Part shown: one piece after another, positions 27,960-36,610 of the stretch
Numbering within the stretch: the first letter of the stretch is position 1
Layout: each line of letters begins with the position of its first letter
NCBI GenBank assembly: GCA_016192455.1
Contig: JACPUC010000030.1
Coordinates: 1-64,000 of the forward strand
Direction of reading: 5' to 3'
DNA: 64,000 bases
From: Candidatus Tectimicrobiota bacterium
GTDB lineage: Bacteria; JACPUC01
The notes under the pieces: generated by a model
What the model was told of the DNA's origin: nothing
Seen by the model: only the letters and a program-made list of their open reading frames with translations
Database searches by the model: none
Translations under genes and position numbers: made by a program

Positions 27960-29981
27960 GTGATCGAGTGGGTCTGGCTTATCCCCGCCCTGCCGGCCGC
28001 CGGGGTGATCATCAACGGTTTGCTCGGCAACCGCTACATCAAGGAGCGCGCCCACTACGTCGGCGTCGGCTCGACGGCGCTGTCGCTCCTGGTCGCCCTC
28101 TTCGTCATCGGCGCGGCCATCAAGAACCCCGGCCCCCACAACGTGCGGCTCTTCGACTGGGTGGTCGCCGGCAGCCTGCACGTCGATGTGGCCTTCCTCG
28201 TCGATCCCCTCAGCGCCGTCATGCTCTTCGTGGTCTGCGGAGTCGGCTTCCTGGTGCACGTCTACTCCATCGGCTACATGCGCGGCGACCCCGGCTACCC
28301 CCGCTTCTTCACCTGGCTGAACCTCTTCATGTTCTCCATGCTGCTGCTCATCCTGGGGAACAACTACCTGCTGATGTTCGTCGGCTGGGAAGGCGTGGGG
28401 TTGTGCTCCTATCTCCTCATCGGCTACTGGTTCGAGCGCAAGTCCGCCTCGGACGCCGCGAACAAGGCCTTCATCGTCAACCGCATCGGCGACGCCGGCT
28501 TCCTCCTCGGCATCTTCCTCATCTTCAAGACCTTCGGCAGCCTCGCTTACGCGCAGGTCTTCGCGGCAGCGCCGGGGGCGCTCAGCACCGGAGTGGCCAC
28601 CGCCATCGGCATCGCGCTGTTCATCGGGGCGGTGGGGAAATCGGCGCAGCTCCCCCTCTACGTCTGGCTGCCGGACGCCATGGAAGGCCCCACGCCGGTG
28701 AGCGCCCTGATCCACGCCGCCACCATGGTGACGGCCGGGGTGTACATGGTGGCGCGCAGCGCCGTCATCTACAACCTCGCCCCGGACGCCCTCCTGGTCG
28801 TCGCAGTGGTCGGCGCTCTCACCGCCATCTTCGCCGCCTCCATCGGCCTGGTGCAGAACGACATCAAGCGCGTCCTCGCTTACTCCACGGTAAGCCAGCT
28901 CGGCTACATGTTCCTAGCCCTCGGCGTCGGCGCCTACATCTCCGGCATCTTCCACCTCATGACCCACGCCTTCTTCAAAGGCCTCCTCTTCCTCGGCTCC
29001 GGCAGCGTCATCCACGCCATGAGCGGCGAGCAGGACATGCGCCGCATGGGGGCCCTGCGCAAGCACATCCCGATTACGGCCATCACTTTCTACATCGGCG
29101 CCCTGGCGATCTCCGGCATCCCCCCCTTCGCCGGCTTCTGGAGCAAGGACGAGATTCTCGCCGAGGCGTTCAAGAGCGGCCACTACGTGCTCTGGATCAT
29201 CGGCGTGGCGACGGCCCTGATGACGGCATTCTACATGTTCCGCCTCATCTACCTGACCTTCTACGGCGCCTCGCGGGTGGCGGAGCACGCCGCGCACCAC
29301 CTGCACGAGTCGCCGCCGTCGATGACGGCGCCGTTGGTGATCCTGGCCGGACTGTCGATCATCGGTGGGGCGATCCCCGGGTTCCCTCCCGAGAAGGGGA
29401 TGTTCCACGCCTTCCTGTCGCAGGTGCCGGGCATGGCGCCGGCGGGCGGGGGTCACGCCGGCCTGGTGGGGACGGCGCTGGCGGCGCAGGAGGGGGCCCA
29501 GGCGGCCCACGAGCTCTCCAGCGCCATGCACTGGTTCCTCATCCTCCTCTCGGTGGCCGTGGCGGTGGCCGGCTGGGCGCTGGCGAAGCACTTCTACGTG
29601 CGCCGCCCGCACCTCCCCGAGCGCCTGGCGCGGCGCTTCGGCGGTCTCTACCGGCTGCTGCTGAACAAGTACTGGGTGGACGAGATCTACGACGCGGTCA
29701 TCGTCAACCCGTGCAAGCGCTTCGCGACCTTCCTGTGGAACTTCGATGCCTGGGTGATCGACGGCATCGTCAACGCCACGAGCCGGCTCACCGTGCTGAA
29801 CGCCGATTTCTCCGCCTTCTTCGACCGCTACACCGTCGATGGGGCGGTGAATGGCCTGGCCTCGGTGCTGCAGGGCTGGGCGGGCGTTTTCCGCCGCCTG
29901 CAAACGGGCTTCGTGCAGAACTACGCCCTGGCGATGCTCCTGGGTATCTTCGCCATCGTCAGTCTCTACCTCTTTGTGTGA
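27960..29981 (+). CDS. nuoL: NADH-quinone oxidoreductase subunit L
   Basis: The 673-residue antiporter-like pump subunit has the motifs GWEGVGLCSYLLIGYW, GKSAQLPLYVWLPDAMEGPTPVSALIHAATMV and QNDIKRVLAYSTVSQLGYMF, with the key lysines and the glutamate of the proton channel. The C-terminal part holds the long lateral helix region. The start is GTG at 27960 after AGGGAG. Length is near normal for the family, with Gly/Ala-rich material at about 495-515. Confidence 0.95.
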   Translation: MIEWVWLIPALPAAGVIINGLLGNRYIKERAHYVGVGSTALSLLVALFVIGAAIKNPGPHNVRLFDWVVAGSLHVDVAFLVDPLSAVMLFVVCGVGFLVHVYSIGYMRGDPGYPRFFTWLNLFMFSMLLLILGNNYLLMFVGWEGVGLCSYLLIGYWFERKSASDAANKAFIVNRIGDAGFLLGIFLIFKTFGSLAYAQVFAAAPGALSTGVATAIGIALFIGAVGKSAQLPLYVWLPDAMEGPTPVSALIHAATMVTAGVYMVARSAVIYNLAPDALLVVAVVGALTAIFAASIGLVQNDIKRVLAYSTVSQLGYMFLALGVGAYISGIFHLMTHAFFKGLLFLGSGSVIHAMSGEQDMRRMGALRKHIPITAITFYIGALAISGIPPFAGFWSKDEILAEAFKSGHYVLWIIGVATALMTAFYMFRLIYLTFYGASRVAEHAAHHLHESPPSMTAPLVILAGLSIIGGAIPGFPPEKGMFHAFLSQVPGMAPAGGGHAGLVGTALAAQEGAQAAHELSSAMHWFLILLSVAVAVAGWALAKHFYVRRPHLPERLARRFGGLYRLLLNKYWVDEIYDAVIVNPCKRFATFLWNFDAWVIDGIVNATSRLTVLNADFSAFFDRYTVDGAVNGLASVLQGWAGVFRRLQTGFVQNYALAMLLGIFAIVSLYLFV

Positions 29982-30111
29982 AGGGCGCCGCGGCAGCGCG
30001 CCCGGCTTGCCGCCACGCCTGGACGACCCTGCGTCGCTGCATCGCCGATCCTCTTGCCAATTACTGGATGGGACGCCGGCGCGAGCATGAGCGAAGTCGT
30101 GGAGGGAGTCG

Positions 30112-31917
30112 ATGACACCGACAGAAATCCAGCACGCCTTGGGGGGATTCCCGATTCTTACGCTGGTGACCTTTATCCCCCTGGCGGGCGCCATCGTCCT
30201 GCTCTTCGTGAACAGTCGGAGCACGGGCCTGATCAAAGGCTTCGCGCTCGTGGTGACGCTCATCGACCTGGCGTTCTCCCTGCCGCTCTACACGCGCTTC
30301 GACCGCACCACCCACCTGATGCAGTTCGCCGAGCGCCACGAGTGGATCCCCTCCCTCGGCGCGCAGTACTACCTTGGCATTGATGGCATCAGCGTGCTTC
30401 TCATCCTGTTGACGACCCTGCTGGGCGCCGTCTCGGTCCTCTGCTCCTTCAAGGCCATCGAGGAGCGCCAGAAAGAGTACTACGTCAGCCTGCTGGTGCT
30501 GCAGACCGGCATGCTGGGCGTCTTCATCGCCCTCGACTTCTTCCTCTTCTACATCTTCTGGGAAGTGATGCTGGTGCCGATGTACTTCCTCATCGGCATC
30601 TGGGGCGGGCCGCGCAAGCTCTACGCCGCCATCAAGTTCTTCCTCTACACCCTGGCCGGCAGCGTCTTCCTGCTGCTGGGGATTCTGGCGCTCTACTTCA
30701 TCCATGGCGGCCAGACCGGCGACTACACCTTCGACATCGTGAAGCTCATCTACCAGGTGAAGCTCACGACCGGCCAGCAGTTCTGGATTTTCCTGGCCTT
30801 CTTCGTCGGCTTCGCCATCAAGGTGCCGATGTTCCCCTTCCACACCTGGCTGCCCGACGCGCATGTCGAGGCGCCCACCGCCGGCAGCGTCATCCTGGCG
30901 GGCGTTCTCCTGAAGATGGGCACCTACGGCTTCGTGCGCTTCAACCTGCCGCTCTTCCCGCAGGCCAGCCAAAGCTTCGTGCCGTTCATCGCCTTGCTGT
31001 CGATCATCGGCATCATTTACGGCGCCCTGGTCGCCATGGCGCAAGACGATATCAAGAAGCTGGTGGCCTACTCGAGCGTCAGCCACCTCGGCTTCGTGAT
31101 GCTGGGCGTCTTCGCGCTGAACGTGCAGGGCGTCTCCGGCGGCATGCTGCAGATGATCAACCACGGCCTCAGCACGGGGGCGCTGTTCTTGATCGTCGGC
31201 ATCATCTACGAGCGGCGGCACACGCGCATGATCGCCGACTTCGGCGGCCTGTCGAAGGTGATCCCGGTGTTCACGGTCATCTTCGCCATCACCATGCTCT
31301 CCTCCATCGGCCTGCCGGGACTGAATGGCTTCGTCGGCGAGTTCCTCATTCTCGTCGGCGTTTTTCAGCGCAGCATCATGTACGCCGCCTTTGCCGTCGT
31401 CGGCATCATCCTTGGCGCGGCGTACATGCTCTGGCTCTTCCAGCGCATGATGTTCGGCGCGGTGGAGAAGGCGGAGAACCAGAACCTACGCGACTGCACG
31501 GCGCGCGAAGTCATCTACATGCTGCCGCTGCTCCTCTTCATGTTCGTGATCGGCATCTACCCCAAGCCCTACCTGAGCATTCTTGAGCCGAGCGTGGCGA
31601 ACATTGTGCGCCAGGTGCAAGTGGACAGGACGCCGCAGGCTGCGGCCCAAAAGAGTGCCGAGCGCGACATGTTGCAGCGGGCGGTATCCCCGTCGGCGGC
31701 CCAGGAGCAGGCGCCGTCGCGGCTGGCTGGCGCGCGGCCGGCGGGGGTTGCCGGCGCCGGGGCTTCCAAGGCGGCCGTGCCGGTTGCGGGGGATGGCGCG
31801 ACGGGCGATGCGATCTCACCGTCGAGCGGCGCGCCGGCGGTCGCCGCGGCCGCGCCGTCGCTTCCTGCCGCGGCGGGCGTGCCCCAGCCCGCGCCGCATC
31901 GCCAGCCAGGTCGGTAG
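30112..31917 (+). CDS. nuoM: NADH-quinone oxidoreductase subunit M with long C-terminal tail
   Basis: The pump subunit is recognised by DFFLFYIFWEVMLVPMYFLIGIWGG, FAIKVPMFPFHTWLPDAHVEAPTAGSVILAG and QDDIKKLVAYSSVSHLGFVMLG. The transmembrane core ends near residue 500, as expected. A further 98 residues (about 504-601) are Ala/Pro/Ser-rich and disordered, without a motif. That tail is absent from typical NuoM. Start ATG at 30112 has GGAGGGAG upstream. Confidence 0.94.
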   Translation: MTPTEIQHALGGFPILTLVTFIPLAGAIVLLFVNSRSTGLIKGFALVVTLIDLAFSLPLYTRFDRTTHLMQFAERHEWIPSLGAQYYLGIDGISVLLILLTTLLGAVSVLCSFKAIEERQKEYYVSLLVLQTGMLGVFIALDFFLFYIFWEVMLVPMYFLIGIWGGPRKLYAAIKFFLYTLAGSVFLLLGILALYFIHGGQTGDYTFDIVKLIYQVKLTTGQQFWIFLAFFVGFAIKVPMFPFHTWLPDAHVEAPTAGSVILAGVLLKMGTYGFVRFNLPLFPQASQSFVPFIALLSIIGIIYGALVAMAQDDIKKLVAYSSVSHLGFVMLGVFALNVQGVSGGMLQMINHGLSTGALFLIVGIIYERRHTRMIADFGGLSKVIPVFTVIFAITMLSSIGLPGLNGFVGEFLILVGVFQRSIMYAAFAVVGIILGAAYMLWLFQRMMFGAVEKAENQNLRDCTAREVIYMLPLLLFMFVIGIYPKPYLSILEPSVANIVRQVQVDRTPQAAAQKSAERDMLQRAVSPSAAQEQAPSRLAGARPAGVAGAGASKAAVPVAGDGATGDAISPSSGAPAVAAAAPSLPAAAGVPQPAPHRQPGR

Positions 31918-32017
31918 CCACGCAACCACGCGCCCTTCGTGAGGATTGGCGCGCAGCGCGGAGAGCCGCCGGAGGAACCATGACGCGAGAGGCGCCGGCA
32001 CGAAAGGAGTTGGCGGC

Positions 32018-33475
32018 ATGGAGCTGACGCTTCCGATCCCCAATCTGCGGGCGATCATGCCGGAGCTCGTGATGACCTTCTGGGCCTGCCTGGTCCTGGT
32101 GGTCGATGTCCTTATCTCCAAAGAACGCAAGACCTGGGTCGGCTACCTGGCGCTCGTGGGCACGCTGGTGACGATGGCGTTCACCCTGCCGCTGCTGGGG
32201 ACACGAACGAGCACCTTCAGCAACATGTTCCTCGTCGATGGGGTCGCCCTCTTCTTCAAGTTCATCTTCCTGCTCGCCACGGCCCTCGTCATTCTCGTAT
32301 CGCTGCGCTACCTGGATATCGAAGGCGTCAACCTGGGCGAGTACTACGCCATGATCCTCTTCGCCACCCTGGGGATGATGATCATGGCGGCCGGCAACGA
32401 GCTCATCACTATCTACCTCAGCCTCGAACTGATGGTGATCTCCACCTACGTGCTCTGCGGCTTCATCCGGCGCGACCGCCGCAGCACCGAGGCGGCCGTC
32501 AAGTACTTCCTCCTCGGCATCTTCACCTCCGCCATCCTGCTCTACGGCATGGCGCTGCTCTACGGCCTCACCGGCACGACGAACCTGACGGAGATCGGGC
32601 GCGCCCTGCAGGCAAAGAACCTGGGCGCCAACCCAGCGCTGCTCTTGGCGATGATCTTTCTGGCGGCGGGGCTGGGCTTCAAGGTGGCGGCGGTGCCGTT
32701 CCACATGTACGTGCCGGATGTCTACGAGGGCTCGCCGACGCCCATCGCCGCCTTCATCTCCGTGGGTCCGAAGGCGGCGGGCTTCGCCGTGCTGGCCCGC
32801 CTCTTCCTCGTCAGCCTGCCGGCCATCCGCCCCCAATGGGGCACGCTGCTCTGGGTGCTCTGCGTCATGACCATGACCCTGGGCAACCTGGTGGCCATGA
32901 AGCAGAGCAACATCAAGCGCATGCTCGCCTACTCGAGCATCGCCCACGCCGGCTACGTGCTCATCGGTCTGGTGGTGGCCAACGAGATCGGCCTGGCAAG
33001 CGTCGTCCTCTACATGTTCGTCTACGCCTTCATGAACATCGGCGCCTTCAGCATGGTCATCCTCATGTGCAAGCGCGGCGACCGCGGCGAGCGCATCGAA
33101 GACTTCCGCGGCCTGGCGCGCAGCCACCCCTGGGCGGCGATCGCCTTCCTCGTCTTCTTCCTCTCTCTCGCCGGCATTCCCCCCACCGGCGGGTTCATCG
33201 GCAAGTTCTACCTCTTCTCCGCCGCCATCCAGGCGAACTACGTCTGGCTCGCCGTCATCGGCGTGGCGAACAGCGCCCTGTCGGTGTACTACTACTTCCG
33301 CGTCACCATGCTCATGTACATGAGCGATCCGAGCGGGGAGATTCGCCTCACCCTGTCGCCCAGCCTCGTTTTCGCCCTCGCCGTCATGGTCATCGGCACG
33401 CTGGCGATCGGCCTCTATCCCAGCCCGCTCATCGCCGCCGCCCGCGCCTCCATGGCCCCCATCTTCGGACCCTGA
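32018..33475 (+). CDS. nuoN: NADH-quinone oxidoreductase subunit N
   Basis: The 485-residue pump subunit has YLSLELMVISTYVLCGF, GLGFKVAAVPFHMYVPDVYEGSPTPIAAFIS and MKQSNIKRMLAYSSIAHAGYVLIGL. It is the last gene of the cluster. Start ATG at 32018 (MELTLPIPNLRAI) has AAGGAG upstream; the ORF extension to 31946 is not conserved-looking. Confidence 0.95.
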   Translation: MELTLPIPNLRAIMPELVMTFWACLVLVVDVLISKERKTWVGYLALVGTLVTMAFTLPLLGTRTSTFSNMFLVDGVALFFKFIFLLATALVILVSLRYLDIEGVNLGEYYAMILFATLGMMIMAAGNELITIYLSLELMVISTYVLCGFIRRDRRSTEAAVKYFLLGIFTSAILLYGMALLYGLTGTTNLTEIGRALQAKNLGANPALLLAMIFLAAGLGFKVAAVPFHMYVPDVYEGSPTPIAAFISVGPKAAGFAVLARLFLVSLPAIRPQWGTLLWVLCVMTMTLGNLVAMKQSNIKRMLAYSSIAHAGYVLIGLVVANEIGLASVVLYMFVYAFMNIGAFSMVILMCKRGDRGERIEDFRGLARSHPWAAIAFLVFFLSLAGIPPTGGFIGKFYLFSAAIQANYVWLAVIGVANSALSVYYYFRVTMLMYMSDPSGEIRLTLSPSLVFALAVMVIGTLAIGLYPSPLIAAARASMAPIFGP

Positions 33476-33697
33476 CCCCTTCTGCGCAGGTGCGGCGGCG
33501 CGCAGCCGTCCTTTTTTGCCTCGAAGGCGATTGCTGCCGCGCGCCTTGCACCCGTTCCCCTGCCTGCATCGTCTCCGCGCCTCGGATGGGGGGGCGGAGT
33601 TCACCCCTGGCGTGGCGGGAATAGACTCCGCGCCCCTCCCGTTTCGGTAGCTGGGAGGCTCCCGCGCCGCCAGCACCGTGAGGCTCTCTGTCAACTC

Positions 33698-33726
33698 TTG
33701 TCGAGGATGAGGCGGAACACCATACT
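33698..33726 (+). promoter_or_regulatory. Putative sigma-70 promoter for the small secreted protein
   Basis: TTGTCG and CATACT are separated by 17 bp and lie 66 bp before the ATG at 33792. Each hexamer matches the consensus at four positions. The rest of the 33476-33791 gap has no gene. Confidence 0.4.
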
Positions 33727-33791
33727 TTCCTGTGAAGGTCTACAACGGTCCCAACACGGAGGAGAAGAGGTCTCCGAGGAGGTCAGCAGCC

Positions 33792-34208
33792 ATGCGGGGT
33801 TCTACCCTTCGATCAATGGCGCTCGTGCTCGGTGTCAGTCTGCTCCTGCTCTTGAGCCCCGGCTTTAGCCAGATGGCCCCGGCCCAGATGCAGAGTCACT
33901 CGGGCGACAATCTCGGCAACATCTGGCAGGATATCCTGCACAACGGCCTGCGTGGGCAGTGGGCGGAGTATCTGAGGACGCAGTGGGAGCATAAGGACAA
34001 GGTCGTCGACGCGTACTTCTCGCACTTCGACACGCTGTACATCGTCTTGCGGAAGCAGGTGAAGAGCGAGGAAGCGGCGCTGCGGCAAGCCCTGGAGAAG
34101 AGCTACGAGGAGCGCGTCTGGAACGTTGATGAGGGAGGCGCCGCACTGAGCGAGCACCGCTTGGGGCTGCCGAACTACGTGCGCCTGATGGTCAGGTACA
34201 AGGGATAA
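33792..34208 (+). CDS. Small secreted hypothetical protein
   Basis: The 138-residue protein has a signal peptide (MRGSTLRSMALVLGVSLLLLL then FSQMAPA). The mature part is charged and mostly helical (WQDILHNGLRGQWAEYLRTQW, then KQVKSEEAALRQALEKSYEERVW). I recognise no family. ATG at 33792 is preferred because GAGGAGG lies about ten bases upstream; the ORF track begins at an unsupported GTG. It is monocistronic, between a putative promoter and a strong terminator. Confidence 0.65.
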   Translation: MRGSTLRSMALVLGVSLLLLLSPGFSQMAPAQMQSHSGDNLGNIWQDILHNGLRGQWAEYLRTQWEHKDKVVDAYFSHFDTLYIVLRKQVKSEEAALRQALEKSYEERVWNVDEGGAALSEHRLGLPNYVRLMVRYKG

Positions 34209-34231
34209 GGTTCACCAGTTTGTGCGCCATG

Positions 34232-34263
34232 ACGCCGCCGAAGCACTCGGCGGCGTTATTGTT
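34232..34263 (+). terminator. Rho-independent terminator
   Basis: A perfect 10-bp stem ACGCCGCCGA/TCGGCGGCGT with loop AGCAC is followed by TATTGTT. It lies 24 bp after the stop of the small secreted protein gene. Confidence 0.8.
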
Positions 34264-34445
34264 GGCGCGCCCGGCGTGAGGCCGCCCGCGCCTGTTCCTG
34301 GGGCGGCTTGACCGCGTTGCCGTGGGCTGTTAGGATTCAAGGGGTTAAGCGGCCGGAGAGGCTTCTCTCGCGGCTCCCCCGAGGCGCAGTCACACTGCTG
34401 CGATCACCAGCCTTCCCGTGTTCCTGGACATCAAAAGGGGCAATG

Positions 34446-36041
34446 ATGGCGAACCGCACGAAGTACGGGTATGGCTTTCCGGAAACGCTCAACATCAACG
34501 ACTACACGCTGGACCACGTTGTTCGCCAGGGCATGGGAAAGAACGTGGCGCTCTACTTCGGTGACGACCGCGTCACCTACCTGGAGCTGCAGGAGCGTAT
34601 CAATCGCTTCGGCAATGCCCTGCGGAAGCTCAACATCCAGCGTGGGACGCACCTCCTCTTCCGCTCCCATAACTGCCCCGAGTACTGGATTGGCGTCCTG
34701 GGGGCCATGAAGATCGGCGCCGTGCCGGTGATCTCCAACACCCTCTTTCGCAGCCGTGAGCTGGAAGCCATCATCAACAGCAACCAGTGCGTGGCCGTGG
34801 TGACCGAGCGCGACTACCTGGGGCCCCTCAACCAAGTCCAGCCGCGCTGCCCCTCCCTGAAGCATGTCATCCTGGTCGGCGACGACGCCGAGAAGGGGGA
34901 GCTGAATTTCACCGACCTCCTCAACAGCGGCGGCCCGGAGCTGGCGGCGGCGCGGCTCCACTGGCGCGAGCTGGGGTTCATCATCAACACCTCCGGCACC
35001 ACGGGCGAGCCGAAGGGCGTCATGCACGCGCATACCTGGTGCTGGTGCTGGGGCAAACCCTTCACCGAGCAGATGGTGCGGACAGGCCCGGAGAGCATCG
35101 TCTACCAGCCCCAGGAGATCAGCTTCTCGTATCCGTTCGGCACCCTCTTCTTCTACCCCCTCATGTATGGGGCCGCCTCGGTGCTCACCCCCGGCCGCCC
35201 GAGGAACGAAGAGGACAATTTCGCCATCATCCAAAAGTATCGCGTCACCCACTTCTACACCGTGCCGACGCACTACCGCATCCTCCTGGCCCTGGAGAAC
35301 GTCGAATCGAAGTTTGACCTGAGCTCCCTCACTTACTGCCTCAGTGCCGGCGAGCCGATCACGGTGGAGCACTTCAACGCCTGGCGCCGTCGGTTCGAGG
35401 TGGACATCTGCGATGTGATCGGCCAGACCGAGCTGCACGCCTTCGTCGGCAACCTGCGGGGCCTGCCGATTAAGCCCGGCTCGATGGGCAAGACGATCGA
35501 GCCGCACATCGTCACCATCCTCGACGACAACGGCAACGAGGCGCCGCCGAACAAGGCAGGACACCTCGTGGTGAAGGAGGACGATCCCGGCGTCTGCCTG
35601 GGCTACAAGAACATGGAGGAATCCTGGCGGAGCGTGCTGAAAAATGGCTACTACTACACGCGCGACTATGCCTCCCGCGATGAGGACGGCTACTACTGGT
35701 ATGTGTCGCGCTCCGACGACATCATCGTCAGCCGCGGCTACCTGGTGTCGCCGAAGGAGGTGGAGGACGCCCTCGCCGAGCATGAGGCGGTCTTCGAGCC
35801 CGCCGTCGTCGCCAGCCCGGACCCGACCATCGGCCAGAAGGTGAAAGCCTTCATTACCCTGAAGCCGGGGTACGAAGCGAGCGATCAACTGGCGCGGCAG
35901 ATCATCGACTACGTGAAGGGGCGCATCGCTCCCTACAAGGCGCCGCGCGAAATCTCCTTCCGCAGCGAGCTGCCGAAGACGCCCACCGGCAAGATTCAGC
36001 GCAAGGCCCTGCGCGATGAGGAGCTGGCGACCTCTCGATGA
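34446..36041 (+). CDS. Acyl/aryl-CoA ligase (AMP-binding)
   Basis: The 531-residue adenylate-forming enzyme has the P-loop NTSGTTGEPKGVMHAH, the hinge region YYTRDYASRDEDGYYWYVSRSDD and the C-terminal catalytic Lys in KTPTGKIQRKALR. It would activate a carboxylic acid with ATP and CoA. Overall flow resembles benzoate- or aminobenzoate-CoA ligases more than long-chain acyl-CoA synthetases, but the substrate cannot be fixed. ATG at 34446 is five bases after AAAAGGGG; ATG at 34443 is too close. A 2[4Fe-4S] ferredoxin follows, which would fit an anaerobic or reductive aromatic route, but this is inference. Confidence 0.86.
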   Translation: MANRTKYGYGFPETLNINDYTLDHVVRQGMGKNVALYFGDDRVTYLELQERINRFGNALRKLNIQRGTHLLFRSHNCPEYWIGVLGAMKIGAVPVISNTLFRSRELEAIINSNQCVAVVTERDYLGPLNQVQPRCPSLKHVILVGDDAEKGELNFTDLLNSGGPELAAARLHWRELGFIINTSGTTGEPKGVMHAHTWCWCWGKPFTEQMVRTGPESIVYQPQEISFSYPFGTLFFYPLMYGAASVLTPGRPRNEEDNFAIIQKYRVTHFYTVPTHYRILLALENVESKFDLSSLTYCLSAGEPITVEHFNAWRRRFEVDICDVIGQTELHAFVGNLRGLPIKPGSMGKTIEPHIVTILDDNGNEAPPNKAGHLVVKEDDPGVCLGYKNMEESWRSVLKNGYYYTRDYASRDEDGYYWYVSRSDDIIVSRGYLVSPKEVEDALAEHEAVFEPAVVASPDPTIGQKVKAFITLKPGYEASDQLARQIIDYVKGRIAPYKAPREISFRSELPKTPTGKIQRKALRDEELATSR

Positions 36042-36086
36042 GCGGCGCCGGCGCCTCGGGCCAGCACGGAGTTGAAAGAAAAGCAG

Positions 36087-36141
36087 CCGCAGATTGCGCA
36101 GATTCCACAGATTCAATCCGCGTCATCTGCGCAATCTGCGG
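36087..36141. repeat. 17-bp perfect inverted repeat
   Basis: CCGCAGATTGCGCAGAT at 36087-36103 is matched by its exact reverse complement at 36125-36141, with a 21-bp spacer. The spacer itself holds a further partial CAGATT copy. It lies in the short gap between the CoA ligase and ferredoxin genes and lacks a T-run, so it is not an obvious terminator. Confidence 0.85.
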
Positions 36142-36231
36142 ATTCGCAAGGAAGAAGGAATTGAGGAGAGTGACGGGGGGATGACCACCTGCCGCGAAGA
36201 CCGCTGCCCAAGGCGGCCGAAGGATGAGGGA

Positions 36232-36450
36232 ATGATGGGCCTGTTCATTGACGTGGAGATCAAGCCGCAAAGCTGCGAGGCCGGCTGCCGGGCCTGCATC
36301 GAGGTCTGTCCCGTCGACATCTTCGCCATGAATGGCGATCAGGTGGTGTCGCTGGAAGAGAACGAGGACGAGTGCACCCTCTGCGACCTCTGCCTGGAGC
36401 GCTGCCCCGTCGATATCATCACCATCAACAAGCTCTACGCCACGGCGTAA
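36232..36450 (+). CDS. 2[4Fe-4S] ferredoxin
   Basis: The 72-residue protein has two cluster motifs, CEAGCRACIEVCPVDIF and CTLCDLCLERCPVDII, and no other domain. The first motif has an extra residue between the first two Cys. It would carry electrons for a nearby oxidoreductase. Start ATG at 36232 is seven bases after AGGA; ATG at 36235 and an upstream ATG at 36181 are possible. It lies after the CoA ligase on the same strand. Confidence 0.85.
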   Translation: MMGLFIDVEIKPQSCEAGCRACIEVCPVDIFAMNGDQVVSLEENEDECTLCDLCLERCPVDIITINKLYATA

Positions 36451-36610
36451 GGCTGGGTCTGCGAAGGTTTCCAACGAGGTTTCTTGTGGGGGACCCTTGC
36501 TCCCCCACACCCCTATCCCGTAGGGGCGGTTCGCGAACCGCCCTTACAAGGCGGGGTGCGCGAGGGGGCATTGCTCCCTCGCCTTTCCCTTTCTACAAGG
36601 TGAGACTTCC
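36451..36610. repeat. Composite palindromic repeat
   Basis: Two elements stand side by side. GTGGGGGA/TCCCCCAC (36486-36508) forms a perfect 8-bp stem, and a copy of the GGGGCGGTTCGCGAACCGCC palindrome is at 36520-36547 with one mismatch. They are followed by GCGCGAGGGGGCATTGCTCC. The block separates convergent ferredoxin and hyuB genes and may help termination, although there is no T-run. Confidence 0.75.

Noticed and set aside
31538-33694. 718-aa minus-strand ORF opposite nuoN
   Set aside because: Antisense shadow of nuoN and the nuoM tail.
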